NCBI RefSeq assembly: GCF_009557615.1
Contig: NZ_CP045652.1
Span: 2,480,001 to 2,544,000 of the forward strand
Origin: Sphingobacteruim zhuxiongii
GTDB taxonomy: Bacteria > Bacteroidota > Bacteroidia > Sphingobacteriales > Sphingobacteriaceae
Length of the DNA stretch: 64,000 nt
Reading direction: 5' to 3'
The number at the start of each line of letters is the position of its first letter. Positions within the stretch are counted from its first letter, which is position 1. The translations under genes were made by a program, and so were the position numbers. The notes below the pieces were generated by a model. The model did not search any database. It was not told the origin of the DNA and worked only from the letters and a program-made list of their open reading frames with translations. This document shows positions 35,169-44,567 of the stretch, one piece after another.

Positions 35169-35618
35169 ATGACTTTACAGGAACGCCTTGCCTATTTGGA
35201 CAAGCAATTTGATTTTATCGATCATCCTGGGGATTTCGATTTTAACTTATCTCCGGAACGGATTGCTTATCGAAATGAAGCATTACGGACGAAGAATCGT
35301 GATCTCTATACAGCGTATTTAGCAGATCACTTTCCAGATGAAATGGCCGCTGAATTACAGCGCTTCGATGAGACTGCGAGTAAACTACGTCAAGTTAGTC
35401 CAGAGGAGGCTGAGGATATCTTTCGTAGTAAAGGAATCAATTTGCTTCAATCGGATTTGAGTTATCACGAAGCGGATGCAATCTACAAGCTATTGAAAGT
35501 TGCTGATGAAGACTTAAGTTGGCATCTTGAGGGAAGTGCTACCGACTTGTTAAACAGCAAAGTGAGACCGTCGACAGTATTACAACAGAAGCGAAATATT
35601 TGGCTAATAGCTGATTAA
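35169..35618 (+). CDS. Hypothetical protein, 149 residues
   Basis: Not recognised. A soluble, acidic, helix-rich protein without signal peptide (LQERLAYLDKQFDF, NLSPERIAYRNEALRTKNR, VSPEEAEDIFRSKGINLLQ, ending KRNIWLIAD). ATG at 35169 chosen; a GTG at 35163 is in frame. It stands alone behind about 200 bases of AT-rich DNA. Codon use and length look normal, so I treat it as real. Confidence 0.6.
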   Translation: MTLQERLAYLDKQFDFIDHPGDFDFNLSPERIAYRNEALRTKNRDLYTAYLADHFPDEMAAELQRFDETASKLRQVSPEEAEDIFRSKGINLLQSDLSYHEADAIYKLLKVADEDLSWHLEGSATDLLNSKVRPSTVLQQKRNIWLIAD

Positions 35619-35861
35619 CTATCAATATAAGAAATTTATAACATATAAATTAATCATATTTTACTTGTTAAATAATAACAATAACTAAAATTAATTGCTT
35701 ATATGGATAAAATAATATACTTTTACAGCATAATCAGTTGCATGCTGCACAATTGATTATGTTCCCATTTTTTATTAATGAATTATCATATGTATGAATC
35801 TCCAGGAAAAAGCAATCGATTACTCGACTGTTTAAGGAGACGCATTCATATTAACTAACAC

Positions 35862-36023
35862 ATGCAGATGACCGCTTTAATTGTCGCTCTCGGAATTATT
35901 CTTATTGTATTCGTACTTTACCAAGCAAAAATTATATGTTTCCATACGTGGACCAGTCGTATTGATAGCAAGGGACATTCCATCCGTTACTGTTCACGAT
36001 GTGGTAGAAAGAAAGATAATTAA
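35862..36023 (+). CDS. Small membrane protein with CxxC tail (53 residues)
   Basis: An ORF short enough to be missed by common gene cut-offs: ATG at 35862, TAA ending at 36023. Residues 4-20 form one hydrophobic helix (ALIVALGIILIVFVLY), followed by a basic/aromatic segment and YCSRCGRKK at the C-terminus, a zinc-ribbon-like half site. It is followed by a terminator and lies in a gene-poor AT-rich stretch. No known family is assigned; real-gene status is moderately likely. Confidence 0.5.
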   Translation: MQMTALIVALGIILIVFVLYQAKIICFHTWTSRIDSKGHSIRYCSRCGRKKDN

Positions 36024-36068
36024 AACCCTATGAATTAAGTACAGCTTAGCATTCAAGAGTTCGCATCT

Positions 36069-36104
36069 ATAAAAAAGGCCCTCTATATCTAGTGGGCCCT
36101 ATTT
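36069..36104 (-). terminator. Terminator of the small membrane-protein gene at 36130
   Basis: GGCCC...GGGCC stem; on the minus strand followed by six T. It could also act on the plus-strand small ORF. Confidence 0.7.
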
Positions 36105-36129
36105 TGTATTTAGCTGTATTTTCTAAATC

Positions 36130-36483
36130 TTATTGAATTCCTTTAAACCAATTTTGAAACATATCCCCAAGTACCGGAACTGCTGTTGTCTTTCCTCCAA
36201 TTGCACCAATCAGGCCAATAATCCAGAAGATGAAAAGTAATGTGAACACGATATATAGTGCAATCCCTCCTACGGCAGGAATAAATCTTAGAAGTCCGGC
36301 CAAAATACCAACAATAAATAGTCCTAGATTCTGACGGATATGAAAGTTTACGAAAGGACTTTTTACATCTCTATTCTTGATAAATGCGATCAATAACCCA
36401 ATCCAGGTTAAATAAGAAATAATTCCTAACGTTTTACCGTCTTGTAGGCTAGCGTTGTTGATGTTTAGCTCGTTTTTTTCCAT
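36130..36483 (-). CDS. Small membrane protein, DUF4870/Tic20-like
   Basis: About 117 residues from the ATG at 36483; a longer frame to 36534 adds an unlikely leader. Three hydrophobic helices (ISYLTWIGLLIAFI, LGLFIVGILAGLLRF, LYIVFTLLFIFWIIGLIGAI), with the pattern FVNFHIRQNLGLFI of the DUF4870 family, often annotated as import component proteins. Role unknown. Monocistronic. Confidence 0.75.
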   Translation of the reverse strand: MEKNELNINNASLQDGKTLGIISYLTWIGLLIAFIKNRDVKSPFVNFHIRQNLGLFIVGILAGLLRFIPAVGGIALYIVFTLLFIFWIIGLIGAIGGKTTAVPVLGDMFQNWFKGIQ

Positions 36484-36603
36484 GATTTCCTTAGTTTTTT
36501 TAGTGCTTTCAAAATTGTGATGTACATTCATCACCTTCTTGATAGTACAAACTTACGGCTAATCAGGCGGCTATCTTATCCCTGAAATCAGGGCTTTTTC
36601 GAC

Positions 36604-37887
36604 TTATTCTACTTCCCCTCCAACAACAATCTTAATCATATCATCAAATCGAAGGTACTGTCCCGCAATTTGTTGTACATCCAACGGACTCATCTGTTGA
36701 ATGATTTTAGTATAGTAATCATAGTAGTCCAACGTTAATCCGGAGAAGTAAACCGACTTAAACTTGTCGACATGCGAAAACACCGACTCTAAGCTTCCGA
36801 GCATACTTCCAAGCATGTAATTTCTTACGAGCTCCATCTCTTGATCAGATACCAATTCATCCTGTAATCTATTCATTTCCTTTTGGATCTCTACGAGCGT
36901 ATCGTTGGTATACTCCACGCCAACTTCAGTCGCAATCGTTAAAAAACCCGCATGATTTAAGTTCGCAACAGCCGAACCTATGCTATAGGTATAGCCTTTC
37001 TCTTCGCGGATATTGCTCATCAGTCGAGAACCAAAGTATCCCCCAAATAAGGTATTGGTAAATTGCAAGGCTGGATAATCCACATGAGAACGTTGAATGC
37101 TGCGCTTTCCAAGCCGTATAGCAGACTGTAATGCTGCTGGCTTATCAATCTTACTATAACTTGGTAAAAGTGGTTCTAGAGCAGGAAAAGCTGTCGTATC
37201 AAGCAGCGCTTGATTAGTCCATTGTAGCTCGAAATATTCCTTAAATTTAGCGATAACTTCATTCGTAATATTCCCCGATAAAAATAGCGTCGCATTACTC
37301 GGTTGAATCTGCTTTTTATACAGATTTAATACCTGTTCACGGGTTAGCGATCCCAAGGATTCTTTCGTTAATGATATACCATATCGAGTGTCTGAGAACA
37401 GTTCATGATAAAAACGACGTCTAGCTAAGAAATCAGACTTCTCCATGGATATCTGCAAGTTCTGTTGGTTATTGCGTACGTATGTATTGAGTTCTTTTTC
37501 GGGAAAAATAGCATCAGTTAATACATCATGAACAATGGGTAACACAGAGTCGACATGCTTTCTCAACGTATAAAGCGTGAGCGCATTATGATCAAAACTA
37601 TATTCAGGCACTAAATAAGCACCATAATAATCAATTTCTTCAGCGATTCTAGCACTGGATAAGTTCGATGTTCCTTCTTTCAGCAAGTTCCCTAATGCAA
37701 CATTTGCAACAGGGTTTTCATTCCCTTCAAATACATTTCTAAAAACAAATTCTGCTTTTATTAACTCTTGTTCTGCGGCTGGAAAGACAAAGACTTTCAG
37801 TCCATTCGCAAAGACTAACTCTTCCGGCTTTTGTAAGGTTATCTCATCTATGGCATGCAATGTCGGTGCAATTTCACGATTAATCAT
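36604..37887 (-). CDS. M16 family peptidase subunit lacking the zinc motif
   Basis: About 427 residues from the ATG at 37887, one base beyond the upstream stop (an in-frame ATG at 37908 is also possible). The insulinase fold pattern is visible: LKVFVFPA, FRNVFEGNENPV, TLYTLRKHVDSVLP, LFLSGNIT, NTLFGGYFGSRLMSNIREEKGYTYSIGS. The catalytic HxxEH of M16 enzymes is absent where it should be (GNLLKEGTSN), so this is the non-catalytic partner of the upstream subunit, as in heterodimeric bacterial M16B peptidases. Substrate unknown; probably cytoplasmic since no signal is seen. Confidence 0.88.
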   Translation of the reverse strand: MINREIAPTLHAIDEITLQKPEELVFANGLKVFVFPAAEQELIKAEFVFRNVFEGNENPVANVALGNLLKEGTSNLSSARIAEEIDYYGAYLVPEYSFDHNALTLYTLRKHVDSVLPIVHDVLTDAIFPEKELNTYVRNNQQNLQISMEKSDFLARRRFYHELFSDTRYGISLTKESLGSLTREQVLNLYKKQIQPSNATLFLSGNITNEVIAKFKEYFELQWTNQALLDTTAFPALEPLLPSYSKIDKPAALQSAIRLGKRSIQRSHVDYPALQFTNTLFGGYFGSRLMSNIREEKGYTYSIGSAVANLNHAGFLTIATEVGVEYTNDTLVEIQKEMNRLQDELVSDQEMELVRNYMLGSMLGSLESVFSHVDKFKSVYFSGLTLDYYDYYTKIIQQMSPLDVQQIAGQYLRFDDMIKIVVGGEVE

Positions 37888-37888
37888 A

Positions 37889-39133
37889 TTAGGCCGACTT
37901 TTGAGCATGATAAAATAAGACAGAAGCGTTTTCTTTTCGAAAAATATCTCGAGCAACACGTTGAATATCGGCTGCCGTTATTTTGTTGTACTTCTGCACT
38001 TCACTATTGTAATTATTTGCGTCCCCAAGCAATTCATAGAAAGCTAGGTTCATTGCTTTATCTAAAATAGAGAGCTCCGAAAAAACGAGTGTAGACTCTA
38101 TCTTATTCTTGACTTTGTTTAACTCGTAATCCGTAACCAACTCATCTTTAATACCATTCAATTCATTCCAAACGGCTAACTCTGCCACTTCAAGACTTAC
38201 CCCTTCCGATGGCTTCCCTTCAACCAATAACAAATTCGAATCAATACTTCCTAGGATATAACAGTTGATCTCGGAAAACACATGCTTATCTTTGACTAAA
38301 CTGCGATAAAGACGAGATGAACTTCCTCTAGATAAGATATCTGACAGCAAGTCTGCAGTCTGATAATCGTTATCCATTCGATCCACTGTATGGAAGGCCA
38401 TGTAAAGACTATCTACAGGTACGTCACCAAATACATCCTCTTTCCTAGCCTCCTGCTGTAAAGGTTCTACAGGCAGATTGCGTACAGGTTTCTCTCCCGA
38501 TGGAATATCGGCAAACCATTTTTCCACAAGCGCCTTCACATCAGCTGTGTTTACATCCCCAGTAACAACCATAATCGCGTTGTTAGGTAAGTAGTGCTTG
38601 GCAAAAAAGCTTTTTACATCTGCTAAAGTGGCTTCCTCAATATGCTTAATTTCCTTACCAATGGTTGCCCAACGATAGGGATGTTCTTTGTAAGCCATCG
38701 GACGAAGTTTTAGCCAAACATCGCCATAAGGCTGATTCAGATAGCGTTGTTTGAACTCTTCAATAACAACAGAACGTTGTACTTCTAGCCCTTGCTCGTT
38801 AAAAGCTAAACTTAGCATACGATCGCTTTCTAACCAGAAAGCCGTTTCTAAGTTTTTCGCAGGAAGCGTGATGTAATAATTTGTGATATCGTTAGACGTG
38901 AAAGCGTTATTCTCGCCGCCAACACGCTGTAGAGCCTGATCAAAACTAGGGATATGAACAGATCCGCTAAACATTAAATGCTCAAATAAATGCGCAAAGC
39001 CCGTTTTATCGGGCTGTTCGTCTCTTGCGCCTACGTCATATAAAATATTAACGCAAGCCATTGGACTATGTGGGTCTTCATGTACGAGTACACGCAAGCC
39101 ATTATCTAAAATGAATCTCTCGAAAGATACCAT
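37889..39133 (-). CDS. M16 family metallopeptidase, catalytic subunit
   Basis: A 414-residue zinc peptidase of the insulinase/mitochondrial processing peptidase type. The inverted zinc motif is clear: FAHLFEHLMFSGS (HxxEH at about 45-49), with the distal Glu region in VVIEEFKQRY. R/Y motif region SRGSSSRLYRSLVKDK is in the C-terminal half. It is 18 bases downstream of hemF and nearly touches the next gene, its partner subunit, so they form a heterodimer-type pair. No signal peptide is present. Confidence 0.93.
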   Translation of the reverse strand: MVSFERFILDNGLRVLVHEDPHSPMACVNILYDVGARDEQPDKTGFAHLFEHLMFSGSVHIPSFDQALQRVGGENNAFTSNDITNYYITLPAKNLETAFWLESDRMLSLAFNEQGLEVQRSVVIEEFKQRYLNQPYGDVWLKLRPMAYKEHPYRWATIGKEIKHIEEATLADVKSFFAKHYLPNNAIMVVTGDVNTADVKALVEKWFADIPSGEKPVRNLPVEPLQQEARKEDVFGDVPVDSLYMAFHTVDRMDNDYQTADLLSDILSRGSSSRLYRSLVKDKHVFSEINCYILGSIDSNLLLVEGKPSEGVSLEVAELAVWNELNGIKDELVTDYELNKVKNKIESTLVFSELSILDKAMNLAFYELLGDANNYNSEVQKYNKITAADIQRVARDIFRKENASVLFYHAQKSA

Positions 39134-39150
39134 GTAAATTGTTTTAAGTA

Positions 39151-40050
39151 TTATTTTACCCAGGAAATATCTTTCTTCAACAAGGAAAGTGTTTTCTCTT
39201 CTAATGACCCGGTCTCTGGTTTAAAGTTATAGAACCAATTTGCCTGCTCTGGCAAGCTCATTAAAATAGATTCTATCCGACCATTGGTATCTAAGCCAAA
39301 TTTTGTTCCCGCGTCATATACCAAGTTGAATTCTACATAACGACCTCGACGTAATAACTGCCAGTTTTTCTCGCGTTCTGTATAAGCTTGATGACGATGT
39401 CTATTGACTAATTCTGTATAAACTTTTGGAAATAAACGTCCTAATTCACATGAGAATGCAAAAATATCTTCCTCAGGAATACCGGCCTTCTCGGCGGTAA
39501 GCTTATCGTAGAAGATACCGCCAATACCGCGTGTCTCTTCTCTATGCTTGATGAAGAAATAGTTATCTGCCCAGGTTTTAAATTCAGAATAGAATTTCGG
39601 GCTGTAACGATCACAAACGGATTTTAGTGCCTCATGAAAGTATTGCGCATCCTTTTCATCAACATAGTGTGGTGTTAAGTCAATACCTCCACCAAACCAT
39701 CGTATTTGGTCGTTCAGCTCGAAATAACGAATGTTCATATGAATAATAGGAACCCAAGGATTGTTTGGGTGAATTACAATCGACACTCCAGTCGCGAAGA
39801 ACTGATCTTCTTCTACACCGAAAGCCTTTTTAATTGCTGGAGGCAATTCTCCATGCACAGCAGAAAAGTTAACTCCACCCTTTTCTAGAATATCCCCATG
39901 CTGAATAACGCGGGTTCTTCCGCCACCGCCACCATCTCTTTCCCAAATCTCTTCAACAAATACTGAAACACCGTCTAGCTGTTCTAAAGCTTCCGTGATT
40001 TCGTTTTGGATTACTTTATATTGTTCCGCTATTTGTTCTTTACTAATCAT
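39151..40050 (-). CDS. hemF: Oxygen-dependent coproporphyrinogen III oxidase
   Basis: A 299-residue cytoplasmic enzyme of haem biosynthesis that oxidatively decarboxylates coproporphyrinogen III to protoporphyrinogen IX. Strong signatures: GGGGRTRVIQHGDILEKGGV, VHGELP, FFATGVSIVIHPNNPWVP, HMNIRYFE, WFGGGIDLTPHY, GIGGIFYD and RRGRYVEFNLVYDAGTKFGL. The start codon follows the gpsA stop with no gap. Needs O2, pointing to an aerobic organism. Confidence 0.97.
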   Translation of the reverse strand: MISKEQIAEQYKVIQNEITEALEQLDGVSVFVEEIWERDGGGGGRTRVIQHGDILEKGGVNFSAVHGELPPAIKKAFGVEEDQFFATGVSIVIHPNNPWVPIIHMNIRYFELNDQIRWFGGGIDLTPHYVDEKDAQYFHEALKSVCDRYSPKFYSEFKTWADNYFFIKHREETRGIGGIFYDKLTAEKAGIPEEDIFAFSCELGRLFPKVYTELVNRHRHQAYTEREKNWQLLRRGRYVEFNLVYDAGTKFGLDTNGRIESILMSLPEQANWFYNFKPETGSLEEKTLSLLKKDISWVK

Positions 40051-41058
40051 CTATGATAATTTATCTGCTAATTCTTTAACGGCCAGCACAGCTGACTTAT
40101 TCTTATATAATATATCGTAAACGGTATTGCAAATAGGCATTTGCAAATGATGTCTATTGATAATCTCTTGTATACAATCGGACGCAAAGTATCCTTCTGC
40201 CACCATATTCATCTCTAACTGTGCGGACTTCACACTATAGCCTTTTCCTATCATTGTTCCGAACGTACGGTTGCGACTAAATTGTGAATATGCCGTCACT
40301 AATAAATCTCCCAAATAGCCAGAATTATTAATTTCTCGATCCTGTGGTTCAATGGCATCCACAAAATATTCCATCTCGCGAATAGCATTAGAAATTAATA
40401 CTGCTTGAAAATTATCGCCGTAACCAATCCCATGGCAAATGCCTCCAGCTAAAGCATAAATATTTTTCAATACAGCACCATACTCAACGCCAATGGCATC
40501 ATTCGATATTACGGTCTTGATATAATGCGTTTGGAAAAACTGCGCGACAAAGGCGGCATTCGCGGTATTCTTTGAAGCGAATGTGAGGTAAGATAATTTC
40601 TCTAAGGATACCTCCTCAGCATGACATGGGCCACCAACGACAATAATATCATCTGTTGAAACCGCATATTTATCGACTAAGTATTCACCGACAATTTCTT
40701 TCAAGGAAGGAATAATCCCTTTAATCGCCGAAACAATAATCTTTCCCTGCATATCTTCGAGAGTCAGCCCCTCTAAGGCGTCCTCCAAATAAGCCGCTGG
40801 GGTATTTAGAATTACAATATCAGATTGTTGAATAACCGCTTTTGCATCTATAAACAAGCTACTCTCAGCAAGTTTAATTTCCACGGCACTTAGATAGGAA
40901 GGATTATGTTGATAGGATTTTATATAATCGATGTCTTCTTGCTTACGAACCCACCAGTTAATTACTTTATCCTTGTGGTTATCGGTTAGCATCTTGATCA
41001 TGGCGGTTGCCCAACTTCCACTACCAATTACACCAATTTTCGTCTTTTGTTCACTCAT
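40051..41058 (-). CDS. gpsA: NAD(P)-dependent glycerol-3-phosphate dehydrogenase
   Basis: Cytoplasmic enzyme making sn-glycerol-3-phosphate for phospholipid synthesis. About 335 residues from the ATG at 41058 (the longer frame to 41088 adds ten unlikely residues). Rossmann motif GVIGSGSWATAMIKML is at the start, GGPCHAEEV follows, and the catalytic-lysine region GVEYGAVLKNIYALAGGI lies at about 190-207; the substrate motif NRTFG is further on. It is immediately upstream of hemF in the same unit. Confidence 0.95.
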   Translation of the reverse strand: MSEQKTKIGVIGSGSWATAMIKMLTDNHKDKVINWWVRKQEDIDYIKSYQHNPSYLSAVEIKLAESSLFIDAKAVIQQSDIVILNTPAAYLEDALEGLTLEDMQGKIIVSAIKGIIPSLKEIVGEYLVDKYAVSTDDIIVVGGPCHAEEVSLEKLSYLTFASKNTANAAFVAQFFQTHYIKTVISNDAIGVEYGAVLKNIYALAGGICHGIGYGDNFQAVLISNAIREMEYFVDAIEPQDREINNSGYLGDLLVTAYSQFSRNRTFGTMIGKGYSVKSAQLEMNMVAEGYFASDCIQEIINRHHLQMPICNTVYDILYKNKSAVLAVKELADKLS

Positions 41059-41137
41059 TTCCTCTAAATAAACTACAAAGATAGGCAATATATGCCTTTA
41101 GCACTAATGAAATACGAAATGTACAAGCTCGGGTTAT

Positions 41138-41674
41138 CTAGTATTTCCCCGACTTTGCATTGATAATATGTGCCAAGTGATGATTACAATGCCAAGCATA
41201 AATACCAATATTCGTTCTCAAGTCAATAGACTCCCCTGTCTCCGGATGGATAAAACTACGATCTAGATCGGCATCACTTAAGCTTTCTAAAAGAAAACTC
41301 CAACGCACATGTATACCATCCATTATTTTCAAGGCGCTTTCAATTGGAAAATCTTTAGAATCGGCTAAGTTCGCCCATAGATCTTCGCGGTAAGGTGTAA
41401 TCGTCGGAGTATCCTCCGTCAACGTTAATTTAAAACGGATAAAACTATGAATATGGCTATCTGCGCAGTGGTTAATAAGCTGTGTGATCGACCAGCCATT
41501 CGGTCTATACGATTTATTGAAGTCCTTCTTCGGCAAGGTAGCAATCTCATTTCGCAGGCGTTCTGGAAACTTCCGGATGCTTTCAATCCAAAGAGCAAGC
41601 GTTTTTTGATCAATGTGTGCGGGACGAATAAATTTACCGATGGGATAGCGTAGTTTATCAATTTCTATACTCAT
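41138..41674 (-). CDS. YfiT/DinB-type metal-dependent hydrolase or thiol transferase
   Basis: About 178 residues from the ATG at 41674 (the frame to 41716 is less likely). A DinB-like four-helix bundle with the YfiT metal site: NGWSITQLINHCADSH and AWHCNHHLAHI. The family includes bacillithiol-S-transferases and putative hydrolases, and Bacteroidota use bacillithiol, so detoxification is plausible but unproven. Near-start motif LRYPIGKFIRP is typical of YfiT. Confidence 0.9.
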   Translation of the reverse strand: MSIEIDKLRYPIGKFIRPAHIDQKTLALWIESIRKFPERLRNEIATLPKKDFNKSYRPNGWSITQLINHCADSHIHSFIRFKLTLTEDTPTITPYREDLWANLADSKDFPIESALKIMDGIHVRWSFLLESLSDADLDRSFIHPETGESIDLRTNIGIYAWHCNHHLAHIINAKSGKY

Positions 41675-41901
41675 ATGGACGAAGCGTTGCCAAACAAAGA
41701 AATTTCTGTAAGGCAAGTCAATTTATTAAATATTCACTAAATACACGAATGCTTCTTCAGGATTACTTGAATCTGTAGATGAATGTTAACGATGATATGT
41801 GAGTGAGAAAATACGCTTATTCATTAGGAAATTGACCAAAGAAAATGGACGTAAAAAGTCCCTCTTATACAATGAGATTTTGAATGTGCACTCTGGCTAA
41901 A

Positions 41902-42306
41902 CTAACGAGCTAGACGCATTCCTAAATAGGCCATCGGAATATACGCCAGTAGTAAATCGACTAGTGTAAACCAAAGCGGTGAAGGCAACATAAAAATCAT
42001 CGAAATACCACCAATTAAGAAGAAAAAACCGATAATCAAGGCGTACTTTAATTTTGGTCCAGCACATATTTTTGCTGCCACAAAGGCTCCGACAAGCGTC
42101 CCTAGAGCATGCGCAAGAAAAGGGAATAAGAAATGCTTGGGTTCGAACAAGTGTATTCCTGCTTTCAATCCCTCTTCAGTCATTACATCCACCCCATCCG
42201 GAGGTGCAATAATCGAAGAACTTATTTGTATAAGTCCGCCATTCACCAAACTTCCCGCAACAAGACCCAAAACAACTGCTAATATATTTCGAATAACCGG
42301 ATTCAT
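41902..42306 (-). CDS. Small integral membrane protein, unknown function
   Basis: A 134-residue protein with four hydrophobic segments (NILAVVLGLVAGSLVNGG; FLAHALGTLVGAFVAAK; LIIGFFFLIGGISMIFML; FTLVDLLLAYIPMAYLG). No family assigned. It is just downstream of the arsenic operon on the same strand but separated by about 60 bases, so it may be an unrelated neighbour. Confidence 0.65.
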   Translation of the reverse strand: MNPVIRNILAVVLGLVAGSLVNGGLIQISSSIIAPPDGVDVMTEEGLKAGIHLFEPKHFLFPFLAHALGTLVGAFVAAKICAGPKLKYALIIGFFFLIGGISMIFMLPSPLWFTLVDLLLAYIPMAYLGMRLAR

Positions 42307-42368
42307 AATTTCAATACATAGGATGTGGAGTTAAAAATAAGGATTTCCAGTCAGCTTGTAATCGTCCG

Positions 42369-43400
42369 CTAGGAATAAAATCTCTTCTTTAACCAAAGGC
42401 TAGTTTTGACTAATAAAATCAATACGGGTACTTCAACTAAAGGGCCAATAACACCAACAAATGCTTGTTTTGAATGAATACCAAATACAGCTATGGATAC
42501 GGCGATGGCCAACTCGAAATTATTGCCCGTCGCAGTAAATGCAATGGATGCATTTTTGTCGTAGTCGATATTCATGGGCTTAGCTACGAAGAAGCTTAGA
42601 AAGAACATAATAACAAAGTAGATGACAAGTGGTATTGCAATCTTAATAACATCCAATGGAAGTTCCAATATCTTCTCCCCTTTTAGGCTAAACATTAAGA
42701 CGATAGTAAACAATAGCGCATATAGCGTTATCGGTGATATGGCAGGAATATATTTCCGATGATACCATTCCGTTCCTTTCGCTTTGATAAGCAAATAACG
42801 ACTCACAAAACCAGCGATGAATGGAATGCCAAGATAGATAAAAACACTTTTCATGACTTCAGCCATCGAGACCTTGACGTTGAAATTGGCAATCCCCAAT
42901 TTGCTGGGTAATACGTTAATGAATAACCAAACTAAAAAGCTATAACTTATGATTTGGAAGATACTATTTAATGCCACTAGGAGCGCTGTATATTCTCGAT
43001 TTGCTTTTGCTAGATCGCTCCAAACTATAACCATAGCAATGCAACGTGCAAGTCCTATGAGAATTAATCCCGCCATATAATCCGGATCATCCCTAAGAAA
43101 TAAAACCGCTAATCCAAACATGAGAGAAGTTCCTAATATCCAGTTTAGGAATAGCGAAATCCCAATCACCTTTTTGTCTTTGAACGCTTTTGGTAATATG
43201 GAGTAATCCACTTTGGCTAACGGTGGATACATCATTAAGATTAACCCTATTGCTAATGGTATATTTGTTGTTCCGACCGACAACTGATCTGTTAAACTGC
43301 TGATATTTGGGAATAGATAACCTAAACTGACACCCACGGCCATTGCCAAGAATATCCACAACGTTAAATATCGATCTAGAAATTTGAGTTTTACTTGCAT
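42369..43400 (-). CDS. acr3: ACR3-family arsenite efflux permease
   Basis: A 343-residue inner-membrane permease with about ten transmembrane segments that expels arsenite. ACR3 marks include [16 protein letters not shown], the conserved cysteine in [31 protein letters not shown], and [18 protein letters not shown]. Start ATG 43400 follows the arsC-type gene by three bases. It is the last gene of the ars operon arsR-DUF6428-arsC-acr3. Often annotated arsB; it is ACR3 type and not ArsB type. Confidence 0.95.
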   Translation of the reverse strand: MQVKLKFLDRYLTLWIFLAMAVGVSLGYLFPNISSLTDQLSVGTTNIPLAIGLILMMYPPLAKVDYSILPKAFKDKKVIGISLFLNWILGTSLMFGLAVLFLRDDPDYMAGLILIGLARCIAMVIVWSDLAKANREYTALLVALNSIFQIISYSFLVWLFINVLPSKLGIANFNVKVSMAEVMKSVFIYLGIPFIAGFVSRYLLIKAKGTEWYHRKYIPAISPITLYALLFTIVLMFSLKGEKILELPLDVIKIAIPLVIYFVIMFFLSFFVAKPMNIDYDKNASIAFTATGNNFELAIAVSIAVFGIHSKQAFVGVIGPLVEVPVLILLVKTSLWLKKRFYS

Positions 43401-43403
43401 CTT

Positions 43404-44018
43404 TTATTTTTTGATCATAGAAAAGACGTAGTACATTTCTTCTGCAATCTGCAAACTTCGTTCTTCATATATGTTGGATTGCGCTGCAGTCCCATCTGCG
43501 ACTTTCGGATCTTCATAGGTAATCGGAATTCTCTTCTCCGCTCCTGCAATAAAAGGGCATCCATTATCGGCTTGCGAGCATGTGAGAATCGCTGCAAAAT
43601 GGGACACTGGATTAAATGGGTTGTCGTATTTTTTTGAAAATGCAATTACCGGAGCTTCATTATCGTCATATTTTACAGCATAAATCGGATTGCTATTTTC
43701 TGCGATTTTGAAAATGTGAAAGCCTTGCGTTGCTAGGGTTTCGGCGACCTTTGGATATAAGGCCGTTTCTTCAGTGCCTCCAGAATAGCAGTTAACATTG
43801 GGGGTTTGAAAATAGGCGCTTGCCGCTTGCGCCCATATTTGGGACAGATGACTCCTCCTTGAATTATGGGTACAGATAAAGTTAAGATTGACAGGTTTGT
43901 TCATCATAACTTTATCCTGCACATAACAAATTAACGGCTCGAGGAGCTTTTGACGTTCAAGGCTAATCGTCTGAATTTTTGACAGCGCTTGAAATTGTTC
44001 TGTTAACTTTGTATACAT
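43404..44018 (-). CDS. LMW-PTP-type arsenate reductase-like phosphatase
   Basis: A 204-residue low-molecular-weight protein tyrosine phosphatase fold with the P-loop FICTHNSRRSH (Cys49, Arg55; CX5R) and the DP motif region ITYEDPKVADG. Extra cysteines (NCYSGG; LTCSQADNGCPF) suit disulfide cascade chemistry of thioredoxin-linked arsenate reductases. It lies between the DUF6428 gene and acr3, which fits reduction of arsenate to the arsenite that ACR3 exports. An N-terminal extension of about 40 residues is longer than classical ArsC. Confidence 0.86.
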   Translation of the reverse strand: MYTKLTEQFQALSKIQTISLERQKLLEPLICYVQDKVMMNKPVNLNFICTHNSRRSHLSQIWAQAASAYFQTPNVNCYSGGTEETALYPKVAETLATQGFHIFKIAENSNPIYAVKYDDNEAPVIAFSKKYDNPFNPVSHFAAILTCSQADNGCPFIAGAEKRIPITYEDPKVADGTAAQSNIYEERSLQIAEEMYYVFSMIKK

Positions 44019-44039
44019 CTCGATTTCTATTACTATCGA

Positions 44040-44504
44040 CTAACAGCATCCAGACTCTGGTGTGCAACAACCTTTGTTCAATGATGACAATTGAATTTTC
44101 GGTTTTTCTGCCGGAATCCCACAAGCATCCGTTGCCAAACAGGCGGTTTGTTTATTCTTAAGAACAAAATGCTGACCGTCGAATTCCAAGTCATACTTTC
44201 CTATGGTTTCACTTTGGTATTCCACTTCTATTTCAGCGTCTTGCATACCAAGTTTCTCTTCCGACAACTGAATAATGTTTAATAATTTTCCTGGTTTTAA
44301 ACGGTGTTCAAAGTCATTTGCGTTCCACAACTGAAAATTTACGACTTGCTCCGTCCTAATGGTTCCGCCGCAATCAATAAAGTGCTTGTTAATCACCCCT
44401 ACCTCTGTCACGTGAAAATGCTCCGGCACAAACGTGCCATTCTCCAACTTAAACTCAACATTACTCAATGTTGGTAAGATTTCTTTAATTTTTGAAAGTT
44501 TCAT
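44040..44504 (-). CDS. DUF6428 family protein with Cys-rich tail, ars operon
   Basis: A 154-residue cytoplasmic protein that starts LSKIKEILPTLSNVEF and contains VPEHFHVTEVGVINKHFIDC and RTEQVVNFQLW, typical of DUF6428. Its C-terminus ends KGCCTPESGCC (144-154), two vicinal cysteine pairs that could bind As(III). DUF6428 genes are commonly found between arsR and arsC in Bacteroidota. The function is unproven; an arsenite chaperone or sensor role is my inference. Confidence 0.82.
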   Translation of the reverse strand: MKLSKIKEILPTLSNVEFKLENGTFVPEHFHVTEVGVINKHFIDCGGTIRTEQVVNFQLWNANDFEHRLKPGKLLNIIQLSEEKLGMQDAEIEVEYQSETIGKYDLEFDGQHFVLKNKQTACLATDACGIPAEKPKIQLSSLNKGCCTPESGCC

Positions 44505-44530
44505 TTGATGTTATATTTAACAATTATATA

Positions 44531-44546
44531 TTGCGATATTACGATG
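44531..44546. promoter_or_regulatory. ArsR operator-like site upstream of DUF6428 gene
   Basis: TTGCGATATTACGAT at 44531-44545, resembling the palindromic element upstream of arsR (44913-44928). It lies between arsR and the next gene, implying an internal, ArsR-sensitive promoter. Confidence 0.5.
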
Positions 44547-44567
44547 ATAGTTTGAAAAAAAATGCGT

